From the NCBI GenBank assembly GCA_030830595.1, contig JAURMS010000222.1, forward strand, positions 1-10,377: 10,377 bases of DNA, read 5' to 3'. The position numbers and the translations under genes were made by a program. Source of the stretch: Gammaproteobacteria bacterium (GTDB taxonomy: Bacteria; Pseudomonadota; Gammaproteobacteria; Steroidobacterales; Steroidobacteraceae). The notes under the pieces were generated by a model. The model was not told the DNA's origin and did no database searches. It saw only the letters and a list, made by a program, of their open reading frames with translations. Positions 1 to 4,387 of the stretch are shown one piece after another; within the stretch, counting starts at the first letter, position 1; each line of letters begins with the position of its first letter.

Positions 1-2
1 AG

Positions 3-1130
3 CTGGCCGCGCGGCATATCGGCGACCGCCAACTGCCGGACAAGGCGATCGACGTCGTGGACGAGGCAGGGGCGGCCACCCGCCTGAAGCCCGCCGAGTC
101 GCGTCCCGAGAAAGTGGATGTCGGGCAGGTGGAGGCGGTCGTCGCCCGTATCGCCCGCATCCCCCCGGCCAACGTGTCCCTGTCGGACCGCGAGGTGCTG
201 CGTAACCTCGATCGCACCCTCAAGCTGGTCATCTACGGCCAGGATCCGGCGATCGACGCCCTCTGTTCGGCCATCCGCATGGCCCGCGCGGGGCTGGGGG
301 CCGAGGCCAAGCCGGTAGGCTCCTTCCTCTTCGCCGGGCCGACCGGCGTCGGCAAGACCGAGGTCACCCGGCAGTTAGCCATTGCCCTGGGCGTGGAATT
401 CCTGCGTTTCGACATGTCCGAGTACATGGAGCGCCATACGGTCTCCCGCCTGATCGGTGCGCCCCCGGGCTACGTCGGCTTCGACCAGGGCGGCTTGCTG
501 ACCGAAGCGGTCAGCAAGCACCCGCACAGCGTGCTGCTGCTCGATGAGATCGAGAAGGCCCATCCGGACGTGTTCAACCTCCTGCTGCAGGTCATGGACC
601 ATGGCACGCTGACCGACAACAACGGCCGCAAGGCCGACTTCCGTCATGTGATCATCGTCATGACCACCAACGCCGGGGCTTTTGAGATCAGCCGGCCGGG
701 CATCGGCTTCGCGCCCCAGGACCATGCCAGCGACGGCATGGAGGCCATCCGCAGGATGTTTTCACCCGAGTTCCGCAACCGCCTGGATGCCGTGATCCAG
801 TTCCAGGCGCTCGAGCGGCGAGTCATCGAGCGGGTGGTGGACAAGTTGCTGCTGGAGGTCGAGGCGCAGCTCGAGGCGAAGGGCGTGTCGCTCACCGTCG
901 ACGAGGACGCGCGGTCCTGGCTTGGGGTGCGCGGCTACGATCCGAAGATGGGGGCGAGGCCCATGGCGCGGGTCATCCAGGAGCACATCAAGCGTCCGCT
1001 GGCCGAGGAGTTGCTGTTCGGCAAGCTGGCGGATGGAGGCAGTGTCAGGGTAACTCTGGATAAGTCGGGCGATTCGCTCGCACTGCACTGCAAGCCGGCA
1101 CGGGAGCCGGAACTGATCACCCAGCAGTAA
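3..1130 (+). CDS. clpA: ATP-dependent Clp protease ATP-binding subunit ClpA (5'-truncated by the window)
   Basis: This is the C-terminal half of ClpA, the hexameric AAA+ unfoldase that feeds substrates, including ClpS-delivered N-degron proteins, into the ClpP peptidase in the cytoplasm. The reading frame is open from the first complete codon at 3 and gives 375 residues; the E. coli protein has 758. The GTG at 57 is an internal valine, not a start. Visible elements are the end of the first ATPase module (LPDKAIDVVDEAGAA), the D2 Walker A GPTGVGKT (336-359), the D2 Walker B LLLDEIEKAH (531-560), the ClpP-docking tripeptide IGF (702-710, E. coli IGL), and the sensor-2 region with KMGARP followed by the C-terminal small domain. 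The IGF loop together with the DxMEAIRRMFSPEFRNRLD context marks ClpA rather than the ClpB disaggregase, which lacks that loop. It ends 9 bp from the convergent infA stop. The upstream neighbour is normally clpS, which is not visible. Confidence 0.97.
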   Translation: MAARHIGDRQLPDKAIDVVDEAGAATRLKPAESRPEKVDVGQVEAVVARIARIPPANVSLSDREVLRNLDRTLKLVIYGQDPAIDALCSAIRMARAGLGAEAKPVGSFLFAGPTGVGKTEVTRQLAIALGVEFLRFDMSEYMERHTVSRLIGAPPGYVGFDQGGLLTEAVSKHPHSVLLLDEIEKAHPDVFNLLLQVMDHGTLTDNNGRKADFRHVIIVMTTNAGAFEISRPGIGFAPQDHASDGMEAIRRMFSPEFRNRLDAVIQFQALERRVIERVVDKLLLEVEAQLEAKGVSLTVDEDARSWLGVRGYDPKMGARPMARVIQEHIKRPLAEELLFGKLADGGSVRVTLDKSGDSLALHCKPAREPELITQQ

Positions 1131-1139
1131 AGGGTTCGC

Positions 1140-1358
1140 TCAGCGCTCGCGGTAGACGATTCGGCCCTTGGTGAGGTCGTAGGGCGTCATTTCGACTGTC
1201 ACCTTGTCGCCCGTCAGGATGCGAATGTAGTTTTTGCGCATCTTGCCGGAAATATGGGCGGTCACCACGTGTCCGTTGGCCAGTTTGACCCGGAACGTCG
1301 TGTTGGGGAGGGTATCAACCACTTCCCCATCCATCTGGATTGCGTCTTCTTTGCTCAT
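1140..1358 (-). CDS. infA: Translation initiation factor IF-1
   Basis: This encodes IF-1, the small essential factor that occupies the 30S A site during translation initiation. At 72 residues it is exactly the usual length, and it forms a single S1/OB-fold domain. The sequence is nearly canonical: an acidic MSKEDAIQMDGEV start, LPNTTFRVKLANGH, the basic KMRKNYIRIL strand and the TPYDLTKGRI ending. The ATG is at 1358, preceded on the minus strand by AGGA about 4 nt upstream. Only 18 bp separate it from the aat stop, so it is probably the last gene of the trxB-to-infA cluster, although in E. coli infA also has its own promoters and a separate one inside aat cannot be excluded. Its stop lies 9 bp from the clpA stop in a tail-to-tail arrangement. 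Confidence 0.98.
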   Translation of the reverse strand: MSKEDAIQMDGEVVDTLPNTTFRVKLANGHVVTAHISGKMRKNYIRILTGDKVTVEMTPYDLTKGRIVYRER

Positions 1359-1376
1359 CCGATCCTGTCGGCGACT

Positions 1377-2114
1377 TCAGCCGCGCGGATTCTGCACGAC
1401 CCGGCCGCTGATCGCAATCGGATTACCCACAGGCCAGCGCGAACCCTCCTCACGGCACCATCTCTCCAAGAGCCCCTCGAAGGTCCTGCGCGGCACCAGG
1501 CGGCTGCCCAGCGACTCCAGATGAGGGTTCTGCATCTGGCAGTCGATCAGCTCGATGTGGTGCTCCCGAGACAGTTCGACCAGGCCGGCGAGGGCCGCCT
1601 TGGAGGCATCGCTCCGCCGGCTGAACATGGATTCCCCGAAGAACACGCCCCCCAGGCACACCCCGTAGAGACCGCCCACCAGTTCGCCGTCCTGCCATGA
1701 CTCCACCGAATGAGCATGGCCGAGCGCGTGCAGGGCCTCATACGCGGCGGTCATGGAGCGGGTGATCCAGGTGCCGGGATCCCGCCGGGGCACGGTGGCA
1801 CAGGCTCGAACCACCTCGCCGAAGGCAGCATCCACCCGTAACTCGAAATCCCCCCGCCGCAGCCGTTTGTCCAGGCTGCGGGCGCAGCGGAACTCGGCGG
1901 GTAGCAGGATCGCCCGGGGATCCGGGCTCCACCACAAGATGGGCTGGCCGCTGGCGAACCACGGAAAGATGCCGCGGCGGTAGGCGGCGAGCAGCCAATC
2001 CGGACGCAGTGAACCACCCGCGGCCAGGAGGCCGTTGGGATCCTCGAGGGCCATCCCCGTCGGTGGGAGGGCCTCGGGACCGTCGTCTTCAGCGAGGATG
2101 CAGAGCCGATCCAT
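1377..2114 (-). CDS. aat: Leucyl/phenylalanyl-tRNA--protein transferase
   Basis: Aat transfers Leu or Phe from charged tRNA to proteins with N-terminal Lys or Arg, creating N-degrons that ClpS-ClpAP destroys. The 245 residues compare with 234 in E. coli. Family signatures are PNGLLAAGG (26-34), YRRGIFPWF (45-53), ILWWSPDPRA (59-68), GTWITR (114-119), ELVGGLYGV (144-152), GESMFSR (160-166) and LIDCQ (189-193). E161, D191 and Q193 line up, at a constant offset of 5, with E. coli E156, D186 and Q188, residues linked to the active site. The C-terminal half has the GNAT-type fold in known structures. The ATG at 2114 gives an N-terminus matching the E. coli length, but it lies 26 bp inside the upstream FemAB-like gene and has no strong Shine-Dalgarno sequence, which suggests translation coupled to that gene. 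Its closeness to clpA fits a shared N-degron pathway. Confidence 0.97.
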   Translation of the reverse strand: MDRLCILAEDDGPEALPPTGMALEDPNGLLAAGGSLRPDWLLAAYRRGIFPWFASGQPILWWSPDPRAILLPAEFRCARSLDKRLRRGDFELRVDAAFGEVVRACATVPRRDPGTWITRSMTAAYEALHALGHAHSVESWQDGELVGGLYGVCLGGVFFGESMFSRRSDASKAALAGLVELSREHHIELIDCQMQNPHLESLGSRLVPRRTFEGLLERWCREEGSRWPVGNPIAISGRVVQNPRG

Positions 2115-3270
2115 CGACGCTCAGCACCGAGGATTCGAGGTCGCGGCGGAATGGCACGTGATCCTCCGCAGCCTGTAGGTAGGCTTCGATATGCTGCCGC
2201 TCCCGGGCGAGGTAAGCGGCCACCGCCTCGGCGAAGGCCGGATGAGCAAGTCGGTGCGCCGACCAGACCGGCGTGGGCCGGAAGCCCCGGGCAATCTTGT
2301 GCTCTCCCTGCGTGCCGGGCTCGAAGCGGGACAGGCCCTCGCGAATGCAGTACTCAACACCCTGGTGGTAACAGGTCTCGAAATGCAGGCTGTGATACAG
2401 GCCGGTCGAGCCCCAGTAGCGGCCGTAGAGGGTGTCCTCCCCGCGCAGGAAAATAGCCACCGCCACGGCCTCGCCGTGATGCATGGCCAGTTTGATCATC
2501 AGTTGCCCCGGCAGGTTCCGGGCCAGTCGGCGGAAGAAGTCGAGCGTGAAATAGGGCGGGTTGCCGCGGGCAAGGAAGGTGGAGGCGTGCAGGGCGTAAA
2601 CCGTCTCCAACATGGAGCGATCCAGGTCGCCGCCGTGCAGTTCCACCATCTGGATACCCTGCTCGGTGACCCGCCGCCGCTCACGTCGGGCTTTCTTGCG
2701 CTTTTCCGCGCTGAATTCCGCCAGGAAATCCTCGAACTCACTATAGCCCCGGTTGTGCCAGTGGAACTGGCAATCCAGCCTCGACAGGAAGCCCCGTTCC
2801 TCGAGCCATGCTCGTTGCCCGGGCTCCACGAACAGGCAGTGCACGGAACTGGCCCCGAGTTCCCGGCGCAGTGAGTCCGCGCCCTCTAACAGCAGCTCGC
2901 TGATGCGCGCTGCGGGGGCGCCCGACTTAACCAGCAGCCTGGGGCCGGTGGCGGGCGTGAACGGGCTGGCCGCCACCAGCTTGGGGTAGTAGGGCAGGCC
3001 GTGCTCGGCGTAGGCACGAGCCCAGGCAAAGTCGAAGACGAACTCGCCCCAGGAATGGTCCTTCTCGTACAGCGGCATGGCCCCGACGAGCGATCCGGAC
3101 TCCTCCAGCACGAGGTGCCGGGGTCGCCAGCCGGTGTTCGCCACGGCGGAGCCGGAGGCTTCTGCAGCGAGCAGGAACTCGTGCCGCAAAAAGGGCCGTC
3201 CGCCGAGGTCGAGCGCGTTCCACGCCGAGGCGCTGACTTCCGTGATGCTGTCGAGGACCTTGAGCCGCAA
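2089..3270 (-). CDS. FemAB-like / GNAT-superfamily protein (DUF482 family, function unknown)
   Basis: I recognise this 393-residue protein as the proteobacterial family once called DUF482 and now FemAB_like (often labelled peptidoglycan biosynthesis/recognition or GNAT acetyltransferase). No reaction is established that I know of. Family hallmarks are PFLRHEFLLAAEASGS (26-41), LYEKDHSWGEFVFDFAWA (67-84), YYPKLVAASPFTPATGPRLL (94-113), CQFHWHNRGY (167-176), a strongly basic KRKKARRERRR (190-200), LARGNPPYF (233-241), YGRYWG (282-287) and FEPGTQGEHKIARGF (316-330). The layout suggests two GNAT-type halves joined near the basic segment, as in FemABX proteins. I see no signal peptide or membrane segment, so it is probably cytoplasmic. 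The start is TTG at 3270: the trxB TGA lies in the same frame four codons upstream, and no other usable start occurs before about residue 65. The 3' end overlaps aat by 26 bp. Family assignment is firm; function is open. Confidence 0.88.
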   Translation of the reverse strand: MRLKVLDSITEVSASAWNALDLGGRPFLRHEFLLAAEASGSAVANTGWRPRHLVLEESGSLVGAMPLYEKDHSWGEFVFDFAWARAYAEHGLPYYPKLVAASPFTPATGPRLLVKSGAPAARISELLLEGADSLRRELGASSVHCLFVEPGQRAWLEERGFLSRLDCQFHWHNRGYSEFEDFLAEFSAEKRKKARRERRRVTEQGIQMVELHGGDLDRSMLETVYALHASTFLARGNPPYFTLDFFRRLARNLPGQLMIKLAMHHGEAVAVAIFLRGEDTLYGRYWGSTGLYHSLHFETCYHQGVEYCIREGLSRFEPGTQGEHKIARGFRPTPVWSAHRLAHPAFAEAVAAYLARERQHIEAYLQAAEDHVPFRRDLESSVLSVDGSALHPR

Positions 3271-3282
3271 TGGGCGGCCTCA
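3271..3282 (-). promoter_or_regulatory. Ribosome binding site fixing the TTG start of the FemAB-like gene, overlapping the trxB stop
   Basis: On the minus strand the trxB stop codon forms part of TGAGG (plus-strand 3278-3282), followed by 7 nt and then TTG. GAGG is a good Shine-Dalgarno core at suitable spacing. The in-frame TGA rules out any start further upstream, so this site supports TTG initiation and termination-reinitiation coupling to trxB. Confidence 0.65.
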
Positions 3283-4242
3283 GCCCGCGTCGTCCAGCTG
3301 CTCGAGATAGCGGTCAGCGTCGAGTGCCGCCATGCAACCTGTGCCCGCCGAGGTAATGGCTTGCCGATAGACGTGGTCGGCCACGTCCCCGGCTGCGAAC
3401 ACACCCGGGATGCTGGTCTCCGTTGCCAACCCGTGGAGCCCGGTCCGAACCTGGATGTAGCCTCCCTTCATGTCCAGCTGCCCCTCGAAGATGCCGGTGT
3501 TGGGAGTGTGGCCCACGGCGATGAACAAACCGGGTACCTCGAGCTCCCGCAGGCCTCCGTCCGTGGTGCTCTTCAGGCGCACACCGGTCACGCCGGCGTC
3601 GTTGCCCAGCACCTCGGCAACCTCGTGGTTCCACAGCAGGGTCACCTTGCCGGCCTCGGCCTGCGCGAACAGCCGGTCCTGAAGGATCTTCTCGGCCCGC
3701 AGGCGGTCACGCCGGTGGACCAGGGTCACGTGTGAGGCAATGTTGGCCAGGTAGAGGGCTTCCTCGACCGCCGTGTTCCCACCGCCGACAATGGCCACCG
3801 GCTGGTCGCGGTAGAAAAATCCATCGCAGGTGGCGCAGGCCGAGACGCCGCGGCCCCGAAAAGCCGTTTCTGAGTCCAGTCCGAGGTAGCGGGCCGAGGC
3901 ACCGGTGGCGATGATCAGGGCATCACAGGTGTAGGTGCCCGCATCGCCCGTGAGCCGGAACGGCCGCTGGCCCAGTTCCACGGTGTGAATCTGGTCGAGT
4001 TCCATCTGCACGCCGAAGCGTTCCGCATGACGGCGCATGCGATCCATCAGGTCCGGCCCCAGCAGGCCTTCGACGTCGCCGGGCCAGTTGTCGACTTCGG
4101 TAGTGGTCATCAACTGTCCGCCCTGTTCGAGGCCGGTGATGAGCAGCGGCGAGCGGTTGGCCCTAGCTGCGTAGATGGCGGCGGTGTAACCAGCCGGGCC
4201 GGAACCAAGGATCGCGAGTCGGGTGTGTCGGGGCGTGCTCAT
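3280..4242 (-). CDS. trxB: Thioredoxin-disulfide reductase
   Basis: TrxB is the FAD-dependent homodimer that uses NADPH to keep cytoplasmic thioredoxin reduced. The 320 residues match the usual length (E. coli about 321). From the N-terminus it shows the FAD-binding GSGPAG (13-18), GGQLMTTTEVDNWPG (41-55), the ATG motif IIATGASARYLG (110-121), the redox-active CATC (C136 and C139) in SACATCDGFF, the NADPH-binding GGGNTAVEEA (153-162), HRR (177-179), and the second FAD motif FAAGDV (282-287). I chose the ATG at 4242 rather than an in-frame TTG at 4257. It gives MSTPRHTRL, like E. coli MGTTKHSKL, and has GGAG 7 nt upstream, whereas that Shine-Dalgarno falls inside the longer version. It is the first gene of the leftward cluster, ends 9 bp before the FemAB-like gene, and is divergent from ftsK. 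Confidence 0.97.
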   Translation of the reverse strand: MSTPRHTRLAILGSGPAGYTAAIYAARANRSPLLITGLEQGGQLMTTTEVDNWPGDVEGLLGPDLMDRMRRHAERFGVQMELDQIHTVELGQRPFRLTGDAGTYTCDALIIATGASARYLGLDSETAFRGRGVSACATCDGFFYRDQPVAIVGGGNTAVEEALYLANIASHVTLVHRRDRLRAEKILQDRLFAQAEAGKVTLLWNHEVAEVLGNDAGVTGVRLKSTTDGGLRELEVPGLFIAVGHTPNTGIFEGQLDMKGGYIQVRTGLHGLATETSIPGVFAAGDVADHVYRQAITSAGTGCMAALDADRYLEQLDDAG

Positions 4243-4249
4243 GTATAGT

Positions 4250-4253
4250 CTCC
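4250..4253 (-). promoter_or_regulatory. Ribosome binding site deciding the trxB start
   Basis: The minus strand carries GGAG 7 nt before the ATG at 4242. A longer open frame beginning with TTG at 4257 would place this site within coding sequence, so it favours the shorter 320-residue TrxB. Confidence 0.65.
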
Positions 4254-4275
4254 GCAAAACAGCCGGTCATCCTAG

Positions 4276-4307
4276 GGGAACCCGCCCGATGAATAAAGTT
4301 CCCGGGC
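4276..4307 (-). repeat. Overlapping alternative inverted repeats upstream of trxB
   Basis: GGGAAC (4276-4281) is complementary to GTTCCC (4298-4303) with a 16-nt loop. GCCCG (4284-4288) is complementary to CGGGC (4303-4307) with a 14-nt loop. The two pairings share base 4303 and interleave, so only one can form at a time. If trxB is transcribed from the AT-rich segment, these lie in its 5' leader. No U-run follows either stem, so neither looks like an intrinsic terminator. Short GC-rich pairings can arise by chance in this composition. Confidence 0.3.
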
Positions 4308-4330
4308 TTGTGATTGGCGTTTTGGTTAAG

Positions 4331-4360
4331 TAATCTATTAAATTCAAGAATTTGGGATTA
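4331..4360. repeat. Nested dyad in the AT-rich part of the trxB/ftsK spacer (operator-like)
   Basis: The inner element AAATTC-AA-GAATTT (4340-4353) is a perfect inverted repeat with 6-bp arms and a 2-bp centre. It is flanked by TAATC (4331-4335) and its reverse complement GATTA (4356-4360), whose centre is offset by 1 bp from the inner one. It overlaps the candidate ftsK -10 boxes, a typical position for a repressor site. I do not recognise the regulator. Confidence 0.45.
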
Positions 4361-4376
4361 TTTCCTCAACCTGACT

Positions 4377-4382
4377 GAGAGG
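4377..4382 (+). promoter_or_regulatory. Ribosome binding site for ftsK
   Basis: GAGAGG precedes two adjacent in-frame start candidates, TTG at 4385 and GTG at 4388. The spacing is 2 nt to TTG and 5 nt to GTG, so GTG is the more plausible initiator. Confidence 0.6.
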
Positions 4383-4387
4383 TCTTG

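Larger units (their letters stand above)
4254..4376. promoter_or_regulatory. Divergent trxB/ftsK regulatory region
   Basis: This is the only non-coding stretch over 20 bp in the window and must hold the promoters for both the trxB cluster and the ftsK operon. Positions 4321-4366 contain about 24% G+C (11 of 46) in an otherwise very GC-rich region. One candidate sigma-70-type promoter for ftsK is TTGGCG (4314-4319), a 16-bp spacer and TATTAA (4336-4341), matching 8 of 12 consensus positions; TTGTGA (4308-4313) and TAATCT (4331-4336) with a 17-bp spacer is an alternative. I found no convincing promoter pair facing trxB. A nested dyad at 4331-4360 overlaps the candidate -10 boxes. No lrp gene or tRNA is present here, and I saw no CTGT-N8-ACAG LexA-type site. 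Confidence 0.5.

Noticed and set aside
57..59. GTG at 57 as the clpA start.
   Set aside because: The frame is open to the window edge and the upstream residues match ClpA, so the gene simply begins outside the window.
1095..1110. CCGGC/GCCGG inverted repeat near the end of clpA as a terminator.
   Set aside because: The stem is 5 bp, lies in coding sequence and has no T-run after it.
1305..1312. FtsK-orienting KOPS-type octamers GGGNAGGG: 1305-1312 and 9910-9917 on the plus strand, 9788-9795 on the minus strand.
   Set aside because: Three matches with mixed orientation in a GC-rich 10 kb are too few to show polarity; a genome-wide skew analysis would be needed.
3280..3282. TGA between trxB and the FemAB-like gene as a selenocysteine or readthrough codon.
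   Set aside because: TrxB ends at its usual bacterial length here, its redox centre is the internal CATC, and I see no SECIS-like hairpin just downstream. A normal stop is the simplest reading.
3001..3735. A 244-codon plus-strand open frame opposite trxB and the FemAB-like gene.
   Set aside because: It spans two well-supported genes and their junction on the other strand and shows no domain signature, so it is a compositional shadow.
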